From contig NZ_BDCM01000006.1 in NCBI RefSeq assembly GCF_001613505.1, positions 372,001 to 436,000 on the forward strand: a stretch of DNA of 64,000 nt. The letters run 5' to 3'. A program made the position numbers and the translations under genes. The notes under the pieces were generated by a model, which made no database searches, was not told the origin of the DNA, and saw nothing but the letters and a program-made list of their open reading frames with translations. The DNA comes from Nocardia mikamii NBRC 108933. GTDB taxonomy: Bacteria; Actinomycetota; Actinomycetes; Mycobacteriales; Mycobacteriaceae. This document shows positions 1 to 8,541 of this stretch, one piece after another (within the stretch, counting starts at the first letter, position 1; each line of letters begins with the position of its first letter).

Positions 1-923
1 CGGTCCAGATACAGATTGGTGCTGACGATCGGGGTGGCGCCCAATTTGTCCGCGGCGGCATAGATCTCGGCGTGTTCGGGCAGATCGTCGAGCAGGCCGT
101 GGATCCGGGAATTGGGTACGGCGCAGATCACGGCATCGGCCGGGACCGTGCTGCCGTCCACCAGATCGACGCCGGTCACCGCCCCGTTCTCGATCCGGAT
201 CCGGTCCGCCACCGCGCGATAGCGGACCTCGACGCCGTGGCGGCGGAACACGTCCTGCGCACCGGTGACGTAGAGCGTATCGAGGTCGACGGTCGGATAG
301 CCGATGGTGACCGCGCGCCGATCCCGCACGCCCAGCCGGATCCCGGTGGCCAGCACATCGGCGAAGACCTTCGCGCATTCGCGCTGCACCGGCTCGGCGG
401 CGATACCCAGCGCCAGCCAATCCCACAGCGCCTCACGGGCTTTCGCGGGCATACCGATACGCTCGAACCACTGCTCGGTAGTGATGTCGGCCAGATCCGC
501 GGGCTGGAACAGGCATTGCAGCCCCAGCCGCACCGTCGCCCGCGCCGCGGCCAGTCGCTCACCCAGCCCGGCATCCGGATGTGCGCCCAGCAAGGTGCCG
601 AACGCCCGGATACCTCTGGTGTGCAATGCCGTTGCGCGTCCGCCCGGCCAGCGCAGCGTGCCTCCGGTGGGAAATTCCAGGTACTTCTCGGTACCGACGC
701 TCGCGAGATACCGGAAGAGGTGGTGGTATCCGCTGGCGATCACATGCTGGCCGTTGTCGGGAGTATCGCCGACCTCGGCGACCGCCATCGCCTGGGTGCG
801 ACCACCGAGCCGGGCCCGGCGTTCCAGCAGAGTGACCCGCTTTCCGGCCTCGGCCAGCCAGACGGCCGACGCCAGCCCGGCCAGACCACCACCGATCACC
901 ACGAACCGACGAGCGTCGTTCAT
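1..923 (-). CDS. HpnE-like FAD-dependent amine oxidase/desaturase family protein (3' part missing)
   Basis: The reading frame starts at ATG 923 on the minus strand and runs off the left edge, so about 307 N-terminal residues are visible. It opens with a Rossmann FAD-binding motif (VVIGGGLAGLASA, residues 8-20), then the ERRARLGGRT stretch and DNGQHVIASGYHHLFRYL. The DNGQH signature is typical of the hydroxysqualene dehydroxylase/squalene-associated desaturase branch (HpnE) and of related phytoene-desaturase-like proteins. Family assignment is good; the substrate (hydroxysqualene, a carotenoid or another isoprenoid) cannot be decided without the C-terminus and neighbours. Not in the supplied reading frames because it is open at the edge. 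Confidence 0.75.
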   Translation of the reverse strand, partial: MNDARRFVVIGGGLAGLASAVWLAEAGKRVTLLERRARLGGRTQAMAVAEVGDTPDNGQHVIASGYHHLFRYLASVGTEKYLEFPTGGTLRWPGGRATALHTRGIRAFGTLLGAHPDAGLGERLAAARATVRLGLQCLFQPADLADITTEQWFERIGMPAKAREALWDWLALGIAAEPVQRECAKVFADVLATGIRLGVRDRRAVTIGYPTVDLDTLYVTGAQDVFRRHGVEVRYRAVADRIRIENGAVTGVDLVDGSTVPADAVICAVPNSRIHGLLDDLPEHAEIYAAADKLGATPIVSTNLYLD

Positions 924-1139
924 CCGAACCTCCGTGCGCGACAGCGGGTTTCGACCAGCGGCGAGCTCGGTCTCCGAAGGCCGAGCCGCACCGAGCCGGT
1001 TCCGATCACTGTAGGCAGGTCACCATCGACGGTCAACGGTGAGCGAAAAGATGTCACATCCTCTCACCCGGGGTGCGTGCTCCGCCGGCCGTCGACGCGG
1101 GAGAATGGTCGCCTCAACTCGACAAGATCCGGAGTCGCA

Positions 1140-1424
1140 ATGCAATTCATGGTTCTCTCCCGTCGCCGCACCGAGACGTTCACCGATGCGGATTTCGAGG
1201 AGGTGCTCCCAGCCGAAACCGACCATGTTCGCAAGCTCTACCTCGACGGCGTGGTCCGCCAGATCTGGCTGCGCGGCGATATCGCCGGCGCCTGCTTCAC
1301 CATCGAGGCGGCCGATGCCGAACAGGCGAACGCCATCGTCGCGCAACTGCCCATGGCCGCGGCCGGAGTCTCCGAATTCACCGTGATCCCGCTGAGCCCC
1401 TACCGCGGTTTCGGCGGGGCCTGA
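1140..1424 (+). CDS. Small muconolactone-isomerase/YciI-like protein
   Basis: A 94-residue protein from ATG 1140, preceded by GGAG about 7 nt upstream. The sequence begins MQFMVLSRRR and ends in a short tail with the pattern seen in the dimeric alpha/beta-barrel fold (beta strand, helix, LDGVVRQIWLRGD, FTIEAADAEQANAIVAQLP). Members of this fold include muconolactone isomerases and YciI proteins. No catalytic residue can be assigned with confidence. It stands alone between two minus-strand genes. A longer open frame extends upstream to 72 but lies opposite the oxidase gene and is not credible. Confidence 0.7.
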   Translation: MQFMVLSRRRTETFTDADFEEVLPAETDHVRKLYLDGVVRQIWLRGDIAGACFTIEAADAEQANAIVAQLPMAAAGVSEFTVIPLSPYRGFGGA

Positions 1425-1471
1425 CGGAGTTCACGACGGGCGGACGGGCGTGACCGTACTCGCCGGCACGT

Positions 1472-2311
1472 CTACTTGAGCATGCTGCCCGCGTCGACGG
1501 TCACCGGCAGGCCGGTGATGTAGCGCGATTCGTCCGAGGCCAGGAACAGCACGGCGTTGCTGATATCCACCGGCTCGACCCAGCCGACCGGCAGCACGTG
1601 CATGAACTTCGCCACCGGTTCGAAATCCTCGACGCCCGGATTCTCCAGATCCGGGCGGAACATCTTCATCGTGCCCTCGTTCATGAACATCGGGGTGTTG
1701 ACGTTGGTCGGGTGGACGGAATTGACCCGGATCGAATTCGCGCCCAGTTCGACCGCGAAGGTCCGCATCAGGCCGACCACACCGTGCTTGGCGGCGACGT
1801 AATGCCCGGTGTTCGGATAGGCCTTGAGTCCGCCGACCGAACTGGTCAGGATGATCGAGCCACCGTTGCCGCCGGAAATCAGATGTGGCACACCGGCTTT
1901 CACCGTCTTCCAGACCCCTTCCAGGTTGATGCCGATCATCGTGTTCCAGTCCTGCTCGCTGGTTTCGGCCAGGGTCGCACCCCCGTTGCCGATCCCGGCG
2001 TTCGCCACGATGATGTCGAGCCGGCCCAGCTGCTCGACCCCGTTGTCCACGGCGGCCTTCAACGCGTCGAAATCGCGGACGTCGACCTCGGCGGTGACGA
2101 TGCGGCGCCCGAGCCCCTTGACCAGCTCCACCGTCTCCGCCAGATCGGCCGGGGTCGAAGACGGAATCAGGTCGGTGCCGCTCACCGGTTTGCAGACGTC
2201 GACGGCGATGATGTCGGCGCCCTCCTCCGCGAGCCGCACCGCATGACTTCGCCCCTGGCCGCGTGCCGCACCAGTGATGAAGGCGACCTTGCCCTCTACT
2301 CGCCCAGCCAT
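1472..2311 (-). CDS. Mycofactocin-coupled SDR family oxidoreductase
   Basis: A 279-residue short-chain dehydrogenase. Visible motifs are the nucleotide-binding TGAARGQG (13-20), NAG (104-106), and the Ser158/Tyr171/Lys175 catalytic set (LTSSVGG, YVAAKHG). The N-terminus (VEGKVAFITGAARGQGRSHAVRLAEEGADIIAVDVC), the SSTPADLAETVELV insert and the ending GLPVTVDAGSMLK match the mycofactocin-associated carveol-dehydrogenase-like group, whose NAD stays bound and is re-oxidised through the redox peptide mycofactocin. The family link is strong; the alcohol substrate is unknown. Mycofactocin biosynthesis genes are not in the window. Confidence 0.88.
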   Translation of the reverse strand: MAGRVEGKVAFITGAARGQGRSHAVRLAEEGADIIAVDVCKPVSGTDLIPSSTPADLAETVELVKGLGRRIVTAEVDVRDFDALKAAVDNGVEQLGRLDIIVANAGIGNGGATLAETSEQDWNTMIGINLEGVWKTVKAGVPHLISGGNGGSIILTSSVGGLKAYPNTGHYVAAKHGVVGLMRTFAVELGANSIRVNSVHPTNVNTPMFMNEGTMKMFRPDLENPGVEDFEPVAKFMHVLPVGWVEPVDISNAVLFLASDESRYITGLPVTVDAGSMLK

Positions 2312-2403
2312 AACGCACCTCGTTCATTGCCACTCGAGCACCCCGATGCCCGATGCCGGATTGCCGACCACCCGCGCCGAGCGATCGCTCACTTGCTAAT
2401 GGG

Positions 2404-2422
2404 ATTCTCCAACATCGAGAAT
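2404..2422. promoter_or_regulatory. Inverted repeat upstream of the SDR gene
   Basis: ATTCTC-N7-GAGAAT, perfect 6-bp arms, about 93 bp upstream of the SDR start codon in an AT-richer stretch. It is placed and sized like a repressor operator, but no regulator gene is adjacent. Confidence 0.35.
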
Positions 2423-2451
2423 GAAATTTCCATACCTGCTGCCGGTGCGGT

Positions 2452-3150
2452 TCAGTGGCCGGCGCTCGCCTGCTGCCGGATCCACCGCAGCAGGGTGGGA
2501 TTGCCGGAATCGGTGGTGATCACCCCGGCCGCGGCACGGACGAAGCGCCCCTCGGAGACGGCGGCCAGCATGCTGGCGGCCAGATCGCTACGGGCGGTGA
2601 ATATCCCGTCGGCGTACTCTTCGACCATCGTGTAATCGGTGACGTCGGGCCGGTCGTAGAGTCCACTCGGGCGCACCACGGTCCAGTCCCGATCACTGTC
2701 GCGCAGCAGCGCTTCCATCCGCCGCATATCGTCGTACAGCGTCTTGCCCGCCACCCGCGTCACATACGGCACCAGCAGCCGGTTGAAGAGGAAGCCGCCC
2801 TCGCTGTAGGGGCGCGGATCGACCCCGGCCGAACTCACCACCACGATCCGCCCCACGCCGTGGCGCCGCATCGCCGTCACGATGTTCGCCACACCGTCGG
2901 AATAGGTGGTGATCGGTTCCTTGCTCGGCGGCACCCCGAGCGCGGACAGCACCGCGTCCCGTCCCTTCACCGCGGCGTCGACCGCACCCGGATCGAGCAC
3001 ATCGGCGCCGATCACCTCGAGCCGATCATGGCGCAGCGGGAATTCGCCCGGCTGCCGCGTCACCGCCGCGACCCGATGTCCGGCGGCCAGAGCCTGGGCG
3101 GTGAGCTGGCGGCCGGTGGGGCCGTTGGCCCCGAAGATGGTGATACGCAT
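2452..3150 (-). CDS. NAD(P)-binding NmrA/SDR-a5-like protein
   Basis: 232 residues from ATG 3150 (MRITIFGANGPTGRQL), chosen over the longer frame because the Rossmann GANGPTG motif (7-13) sits at the usual distance from the start. AVTRQPGEFPL, VDAAVKGRDAVLSALGV and RIVVVSSAGVDPRPY are typical of atypical SDR/NmrA-like NADP-binding proteins, which can be redox sensors or isomerase/reductase-like enzymes. It ends TVVRPSGLYD...GNPTLLRWIRQQASAGH. Substrate unknown. Confidence 0.78.
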   Translation of the reverse strand: MRITIFGANGPTGRQLTAQALAAGHRVAAVTRQPGEFPLRHDRLEVIGADVLDPGAVDAAVKGRDAVLSALGVPPSKEPITTYSDGVANIVTAMRRHGVGRIVVVSSAGVDPRPYSEGGFLFNRLLVPYVTRVAGKTLYDDMRRMEALLRDSDRDWTVVRPSGLYDRPDVTDYTMVEEYADGIFTARSDLAASMLAAVSEGRFVRAAAGVITTDSGNPTLLRWIRQQASAGH

Positions 3151-3270
3151 GGTCTTTCCTTCGGACAGAGGAGACGGACCGGCGACGGCGAGACGCAGCC
3201 GCCGCCGAACCCTCATTGCCTGGACGCACACAAGACGCCCGCCGAGCCCATCGCATAACAACCCGCGGCA

Positions 3271-3284
3271 GTGATCTACATCAC
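3271..3284. promoter_or_regulatory. CRP-like GTGA-N6-TCAC site
   Basis: GTGATCTACATCAC lies 121 bp upstream of the NmrA-like start codon, between it and the stop of the GAP-family gene. It matches the core half-sites of CRP/GlxR-type regulators (GTGA and TCAC with a 6-bp spacer). A second match is at 20825-20838. Confidence 0.4.
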
Positions 3285-3309
3285 CGGCGGTTGTCACCGA
3301 CCGCGGGGG

Positions 3310-3990
3310 TCATCCGGACGTCAGGGCTTCGATCGCCCGGCCGATCAGCATCGTGCCCACGAGGAACAGCAGCACCATCATCACGGTTCGATCGTTGGCG
3401 ACCAGCCAGGTCTTGGTCGCGGCCAAGGGTTGGTCGAGCCGATCGCCCGCGACCAGATAGGCGGCGACCGGCGCGATACACGAGGCGAGCGCGATCACGA
3501 GGAAGATCACACCGGCGCCCAGCGCTCTCGGCGCCGAAAATCTCGCCTCCGCGATATCGAGCCCGCCCATGACGGCGGGCACGAGCGTGCTGACATCGAT
3601 GATCACGAACGCGACGCCGAGCCCGAAGGCGCCCACCGGAGTCACGCGGTCGACTCGGTCCCACAGTTTCCGGGGCTTCTCCTCGCCGCGTGTGCGCTGG
3701 TACCCGAACCACACCGCGACACCGAGCAGCCCGATCCCGCCGCAGAGCCGGATGAGCGAGGTCGCGGTCGAAGCGTGATGGGGATGCAGATGCTCGGCGG
3801 CGGACGCGCCGATCAGCAGCGCCACCGCGGCGACGAGGACCGCGAATCCGCAGATTCGCCCGAGCAGATATCCGCTGCTCTTCGCCCGCGCCTGCTCCGA
3901 TACCAGCATCAGCACCGCGACGATCAGCGGCAGCGGACTCACCGCGATCGCGGCGGCCAATGGCAGGGTCCTGCCGATCACGGTGCCCAT
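3310..3990 (-). CDS. GAP (Sap, sulfolipid-1-addressing protein) family membrane protein
   Basis: 226 residues from ATG 3990, chosen because GGAAGG lies 6 nt upstream; an upstream start at 4029 lacks this. Six hydrophobic segments are visible: LPLAAAIAVSPLPLIVAVLML, GFAVLVAAVALLIG, LIRLCGGIGLLGVAVWFGY, VGAFGLGVAFVIIDV, LGAGVIFLVIALASCIAPVA and MMVLLFLVGTMLIG. This is the topology and opening (SPLPLIVAVLML) of the GAP/Sap family linked in mycobacteria to export of surface glycolipids. The lipid handled here is unknown. Confidence 0.75.
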   Translation of the reverse strand: MGTVIGRTLPLAAAIAVSPLPLIVAVLMLVSEQARAKSSGYLLGRICGFAVLVAAVALLIGASAAEHLHPHHASTATSLIRLCGGIGLLGVAVWFGYQRTRGEEKPRKLWDRVDRVTPVGAFGLGVAFVIIDVSTLVPAVMGGLDIAEARFSAPRALGAGVIFLVIALASCIAPVAAYLVAGDRLDQPLAATKTWLVANDRTVMMVLLFLVGTMLIGRAIEALTSG

Positions 3991-4167
3991 CCGCCGTTCC
4001 TTCCGCCCACCCGAGCGAATATTTGCCACTGACTCGCTGTGACGTGGTCAAAGGATCGAAACTCCGACCGTTTCCGGCAATCTAGCTGGGACTATAAGCC
4101 ATAATTGAGGCGCTCAGCTCGAATTGCCAGAGATTTCCTAGTCAATATTTTCGGATAGGAAGGCGCG

Positions 4168-4695
4168 ATGTCGGCCGCCGATGTCGTAGTCCTGGGCAGC
4201 ACGGTCACCGTCGTCGACGGCTCACCGTGGGTCGGCAATATCGCGCTGTCGTTCCCGTATCTCGACACCGACGCGACCCGCACCATCGGTGTCACCCCCC
4301 GGCTCGTGCGGCCATGCCAACTACACCGCCGACCAGCTGCGCGAGATCGTGCACGCGTATTTTCCCCTGGGCTGGCCGATGGCCTGCCACGCGATGGGCG
4401 ACGTCGCGATCGACATGATTCTCGACGTCTACGCCGACGTCGTGGACCGATACCCGCGCAACGATCACCGGCTGCGCCCGGAACATTAGACGCTGCGTGG
4501 CAATTGTTTTCGGACGATGTCATCGGATCGCTCGAAGTCGGGAAGTACGCGGATATGGTCATGCTGTCCGACGATCCCTGTGCGGTGGCACCCGAAGACA
4601 TCGCGGACTTGGAGGTCCGGGCTACCTATCTGGCGGGACGACTCGTGCACGGCGTGGCGGCGCGGTCCGTGAGCGAGCGCGTGCCCCGAACCTGA
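4168..4695 (+). pseudogene. Decayed amidohydrolase (YtcJ-like) remnant
   Basis: Three pieces of one amidohydrolase are visible in two frames. Frame 4168 starts after a good GGAAGG site with MSAADVVVLGSTVTVVDGSPWVG (metal-dependent hydrolase N-terminus). The +1-shifted frame around 4289-4489 gives HANYTADQLREIVHAYFPLG and CHAMGDVAIDMILDVYADVVDRYP, ending at an in-frame stop after LRPEH. The first frame then resumes with LFSDDVIGSLEVGKYADMVMLSDDPCAV and YLAGRLVHG, the usual C-terminal strands. The length (about 175 codons against the usual 500 or more) and the shifts show internal deletions plus frameshift. The open frame 4168-4695 is not functional as such. Confidence 0.75.
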
Positions 4696-4726
4696 TCGGC
4701 GCGAACCGAATTCGCGGGTGGATCAC

Positions 4727-5110
4727 TCACCACCACACGGTGGACAACCACGCGGCGACGACGGCCGACACCAGCAGGACGACATTCAGGCCGATCAGCT
4801 TCACCTCGCCGCGGCGCAGATGCAGCACGAGCGCACCGACCTGCACCAGCGCCAGTCCGACGGCGGCCACGAGCGCGAGAACCACGGCTATGCCGGTCAG
4901 CGGCGGCAGGATCAGCCCGGCCGCGCCGAGCACCTCGCTCACACCGATGCCCCGCACCAGCCCCAGTGGCACGGTATCGATCCACCCCATCATCGGGCGG
5001 AGCTGATCCTTCGACCGCAGAATCTTGATTCCGCCCGAGTAGAGGTAGAACACCGCCAGCAGCGCCCCGACGATCCAGTACGCGATTTCCACCGCAGCCT
5101 CCAATGTCAC
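4727..5110 (-). CDS. DoxX family membrane protein
   Basis: 127 residues with four hydrophobic segments (AYWIVGALLAVFYLYSGGIKIL, LGLVRGIGVSEVLGAAGLIL, AVVLALVAAVGLALVQVGALV, KLIGLNVVLLVSAVVAAWLS). The FYLYSGGIKI, GVSEVLGAAGLILP and RRGE pattern is the DoxX/DoxX-like fold. Family members have roles in quinone-linked redox or stress complexes, but none can be assigned here. It is divergent from the MpaB-like gene with 160 bp between. Confidence 0.8.
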   Translation of the reverse strand: MTLEAAVEIAYWIVGALLAVFYLYSGGIKILRSKDQLRPMMGWIDTVPLGLVRGIGVSEVLGAAGLILPPLTGIAVVLALVAAVGLALVQVGALVLHLRRGEVKLIGLNVVLLVSAVVAAWLSTVWW

Positions 5111-5197
5111 GAACAGTAAGCAGCAGCATCATCCGTCGGAATCGGAAGGCGCACAAAAGGAACGTCGATGAACGTACCGGTGGGACTGAGTCCACTC

Positions 5198-5248
5198 TTC
5201 TGGTAGGAGACCTTGCCAAAATCGAATTTCTGGTAGAGGATCTTGCCA
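5198..5248. repeat. Two 21-bp direct repeats, likely operators
   Basis: Two copies at 5198-5218 and 5228-5248 match at 18 of 21 positions and start exactly 30 bp apart. Each runs TTCTGGTAG, five variable bases, CTTGCCA, and is itself a loose dyad (TGG...CCA ends). They sit in the divergent promoter between doxX-like and mpaB-like genes, 23 bp before the latter's start. Spacing of three helical turns suits two regulator dimers on one DNA face. No regulator gene is adjacent. Confidence 0.5.
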
Positions 5249-5270
5249 GATCTTCGATGAGGAGGACCTC

Positions 5271-6494
5271 GTGACGCCTACCGTTCCGCTCCGGCACCCG
5301 AGCTCACCGCGCCCCGTTCCGGGCCCCGGCCTCGGCACCCTCGCCCGGATGCTCGGGCTCGGCACACCGGGTCCGGAGGAATTTCGCGTGCTGGGCGAGG
5401 CGCTGACCGTCGGCGACCGTCCGATGGACGAGCTCGTCGAGTGGATGTATCGCGAAGGGATGGCCACCACCCGGCCGCTGTTCGAGCGCGCCCTGCGGGA
5501 GGGCATCGCCGCGGTACCGGAAGCCCCGCAGCCGCTGCGCGAATTCTTCGAATACGTCGAAGCGGTGCCCGACTGGGTCGATCGGCGCAAGATCCGCCAT
5601 GCCGAGCGCGTCTCCTGCCTCGGCGGCCGCGACGGGATCTACGTCGCCCGCGACATGTCGTTTCTCGGCGGATACCTGGCCTCCGGCTTCAACAAGACCC
5701 TGCTGCGCACCGGCGCCCTGGAGAAGGGGCCGGCCAAACGATTCGCCGAGACCACGCAGTGGGCGATGGATGTCACCGCGCCCGGCGGAATGGCACTGCG
5801 GGGCAGTGGTTTTCGCTCGACCGTGCACGTGCGGCTGATCCACTCGCTGGTGCGCCGGCACGTGGCCGCGATGCCGGACTGGCGAGCCGAGGAGTGGGGG
5901 CTGCCGATCAATCAGACCGATATGGCCGCCACACTGGTCGGCGCGCTGATCGCTCCGATGATCGGCGCCATCGGCATGGGAGTCGTGATCACGCCCCGCG
6001 ACGCGGACGCCATGGCGCACCTCGCCCGCTACGTCGGCTGGTTGATGGGTGTCGAGGAACGCTTCCTGCCCACCGACTTTCGCGACAGCGTCCGCATTCT
6101 CTACCACACGATGACCGCCATCACGAACCCCGACGACACCTCCCGTCAACTCGCGATCCCGATGCGCGACGAACCGCTCGGCTGGCACTACGACCATCTG
6201 CGGGGGTTGCGGCGACGGATCGCCCGATCCCAGCATCTGTCGATCGCGATGATGTATCTGGGCCCGTCGGCGATGAAACGACTCGGCCTGCCCAGCCGCA
6301 CCCTGCCCTGGTATCCCGTGCTGCGCATACCGGTCAACCTCGCGCGGTCGGCGCGGGCCCGGCTGATTCCCGGACAGTTCGAGCGCGTCGTAGCCGAAGG
6401 CCGGGCCGCGCAACTGTCGTTCATCCGGACCCTCGCCGGCCCCGACGCCGCGGTGATCGGCGGGTCGGCCGAGCACATCACCCCGGCCGCCTGA
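5271..6494 (+). CDS. MpaB/Lcp-type (DUF2236) oxygenase family protein
   Basis: 407 residues from GTG 5271 with GGAGG 6-8 nt upstream. The core matches the DUF2236 family, which includes MpaB-type b-haem oxygenases and the rubber oxygenase Lcp: GGYLASGFNKTLLRTGAL, RLIHSLVRRHV (His and Arg of the haem pocket motif), GLPINQTDMAATL, and a C-terminal helical part ending near LIPGQFERVV. No Tat or Sec signal is visible, unlike secreted Lcp enzymes, so an intracellular role is more likely. Substrate unknown. Probably controlled through the direct repeats at 5198-5248. Confidence 0.82.
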   Translation: MTPTVPLRHPSSPRPVPGPGLGTLARMLGLGTPGPEEFRVLGEALTVGDRPMDELVEWMYREGMATTRPLFERALREGIAAVPEAPQPLREFFEYVEAVPDWVDRRKIRHAERVSCLGGRDGIYVARDMSFLGGYLASGFNKTLLRTGALEKGPAKRFAETTQWAMDVTAPGGMALRGSGFRSTVHVRLIHSLVRRHVAAMPDWRAEEWGLPINQTDMAATLVGALIAPMIGAIGMGVVITPRDADAMAHLARYVGWLMGVEERFLPTDFRDSVRILYHTMTAITNPDDTSRQLAIPMRDEPLGWHYDHLRGLRRRIARSQHLSIAMMYLGPSAMKRLGLPSRTLPWYPVLRIPVNLARSARARLIPGQFERVVAEGRAAQLSFIRTLAGPDAAVIGGSAEHITPAA

Positions 6495-6507
6495 ACCGCT
6501 CTCACGA

Positions 6508-7734
6508 CTACTCCGCGACATCCGTCCACGTCACCGGAAGTTCGTGCACCCCATAGATATTCATATCGGTCCGCAACGCCACCGCATCGGCCGGGACGGC
6601 CAGGGCCAGGGTCGGAAAGCGGCGGAGGAGGCCGGCGAATCCGGCGCGCATCTCGATCCGCGCCAATTGCTGGCCGAGGCACAGGTGCATGCCGTGACCG
6701 AAGGACAGGTGGCCGCGGGCCGTGCGGTGCACGTCGAGAGTGTCGGGGTCGTCGAAGCGGCGCGGGTCGCGGTTGGCGGCCAGCAGCGAGACGACGACGG
6801 TCGACCCCTTGGCGATGGTTTCGCCGCCGAGCTCGATGTCCTCGGTGGCATAGCGGTAGAAGATGTCGGCGACCGAGAGGTAGCGCATGAGTTCGTCGAC
6901 CGCATCGGGAACCAGAGCCGGATCGGCACGCAACTCGGCCGCTTGTTCCGGATGCTCGAGCAGCGCGAAGGTGCCGAGCCCCAGCATGTTCGCGGTGGTC
7001 TCGTGCCCCGCCAGCAGGAGCAGGAAGGCGATGCCGGTCAGTTCCTCGACGGTGAGATCGTCGTGGCGGGCCAGGTCGGAGAGGATGTCCTCACCCGGTT
7101 CGGCGCGCTTGCGGACGACCAGTTCGGCCAGATAGGACGTCAGCGCGCCGTAGGCCGCCATCTTCTCCTCGAGCGCCTGGTCCTTGACGAGGAACGTGGC
7201 CGAGTTCACCTGGAAGGTGTCGCGATCCTCGTAGGGAACGCCCAGCAGTTCGCAGATCACCAGCGAGGGCACCGGCAGCGCGAACTCCGCGACGAGATCG
7301 ACCGGCGGGGTCAGCCTTGCCATCGCCTCCAGTCGCGCATCGACGATGTCCGCGATGTGGTCTTCGAGCTGCTTCATCCGCCTGACGGTGAAGGCGCCGA
7401 CGAGCTTGCGCCGCAACCGGGTGTGGTCCGGCGCGTCCATCGCGATGAAGACGCCGGGGATCTGCGGTGACGGCTCGGTGGCCACGGGCATGCCCGGAAT
7501 CTCGTAGGGCACATGCAGAACACCGATGTCCTGGCGCGAGCTGAACCGGGAGTCGGCCAGAAGGCTGCGCACCTCGTCGTAGCCGGTGACCAGCCAGCCC
7601 TCGTGGCCGTCCGGAAAGATCATCGGACTGACGGGGTGGGCATCGCGCAGCCGGGTGATCTCGCGGGGCGGATCGAAGGGGCCCGCGTCGCGGTCCATGG
7701 GCAGGCCCTGCGGGACGGAAACCGTTCGGGTCAT
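6508..7734 (-). CDS. Cytochrome P450 (CYP105-like)
   Basis: 408 residues, full length for a soluble bacterial P450. The I-helix oxygen-binding motif is AGHETT (242-247), the K-helix ExxR is E281/R284, and the haem ligand loop is FGHGMHLCLGQ (345-355) with Cys352. GAGAGGAC lies just before ATG 7734. Sequence style (FIAMDAPDHTRLRRKLVGAFTVRRM, LAANRDPRRFDDPD) points to the CYP105-like group that oxidises xenobiotics and secondary metabolites. It lies 46 bp downstream of the DUF4097 gene on the same strand and probably shares its promoter, so it may belong to the AfsR-like regulon. Electron donors are not encoded nearby. Confidence 0.93.
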   Translation of the reverse strand: MTRTVSVPQGLPMDRDAGPFDPPREITRLRDAHPVSPMIFPDGHEGWLVTGYDEVRSLLADSRFSSRQDIGVLHVPYEIPGMPVATEPSPQIPGVFIAMDAPDHTRLRRKLVGAFTVRRMKQLEDHIADIVDARLEAMARLTPPVDLVAEFALPVPSLVICELLGVPYEDRDTFQVNSATFLVKDQALEEKMAAYGALTSYLAELVVRKRAEPGEDILSDLARHDDLTVEELTGIAFLLLLAGHETTANMLGLGTFALLEHPEQAAELRADPALVPDAVDELMRYLSVADIFYRYATEDIELGGETIAKGSTVVVSLLAANRDPRRFDDPDTLDVHRTARGHLSFGHGMHLCLGQQLARIEMRAGFAGLLRRFPTLALAVPADAVALRTDMNIYGVHELPVTWTDVAE

Positions 7735-7780
7735 GGCGTTGTCCTCTCGAAAGAGACGAAGGGAGCAGAGACGGAGGGAG

Positions 7781-8425
7781 TCAGGCAGCGGACGCGTGCC
7801 GGATGATGACGTTGCCGAACGCGTTGCGCGCGTACACCCGCACGGTGTGCTCGTCGTCCTGCGGACCGTCGACCGGCCCCAGCTGGTTGTGCACGGCGCC
7901 GCTCGCGACCGTGGTCTCCAGCCGCGCCGCGCTGCCCGGGCGGATGCCGACCTCGAGCTCGCCCGTCGAGGTCTCCAGCCGGAGCACGCCGCGCGTGGCC
8001 TCCGCGATCCGGATATTTCCCTGGGCGGTCTTCGCGGTCACCGAGCCGAGCGGGCGTTCGACGACGATGTCACCGGCCGACACCTCCAGCACGCATTCGC
8101 CGAGTTCGCCGGCGCCGAGGATTCGGCCCACACCGGCGGTGCCCTGGAAACGGGAGCCGGTCGGCACCTCGATGGTCACCTCGATCGACGGATTGCCGCC
8201 GAAGGGGCTGTAGGTGCGCCAGTCCTTCGGCGTCGTCACGGTCAGGGCGCCGTCGGCGAAGTCGACCCGCGTCTGCTCGGCGGCGCGAACGTCGGCCTTC
8301 TTGGCCGGATCGGCGGGGCGGACCGCGACGACGGTGTCGGTGCGATCGGAGGCGGTGACGGTGACGTTGCCGGACAGCACCTCGACGGCGACGGCGATCG
8401 GTTCCGGGGTCTGGAAAGTGGACAT
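7781..8425 (-). CDS. DUF4097-type beta-repeat protein
   Basis: 214 residues from ATG 8425, preceded by AAGGAGA at 6 nt. The protein is a run of short beta strands with GNVTV, GALTV, GDIVVERPLGSVTAKTAQGNIRIAEATRGVLRLETSTGELEVGI and ASGAVHNQLGP repeats, the single-stranded beta-helix pattern of DUF4097 adhesin-like domains. No signal peptide is seen. Function unknown. It heads an operon with the P450. An in-frame GTG at 8518 starts VNSTA, strikingly like the MNSTA start of the DrrA-type ATPase; the two upstream regions are homologous (see the operator entries). The Shine-Dalgarno favours 8425. Confidence 0.78.
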   Translation of the reverse strand: MSTFQTPEPIAVAVEVLSGNVTVTASDRTDTVVAVRPADPAKKADVRAAEQTRVDFADGALTVTTPKDWRTYSPFGGNPSIEVTIEVPTGSRFQGTAGVGRILGAGELGECVLEVSAGDIVVERPLGSVTAKTAQGNIRIAEATRGVLRLETSTGELEVGIRPGSAARLETTVASGAVHNQLGPVDGPQDDEHTVRVYARNAFGNVIIRHASAA

Positions 8426-8541
8426 GGTGTTCTCCTTGGTTCTGCTGGGAATCGGGCGGCGGGATCGGGGGATCCGGCCGGTGAACCGGTCCGCGGTGCG
8501 GAGCGCTGTGCTGTTCACGAGGACTACTGTCGCCGCCTCGG

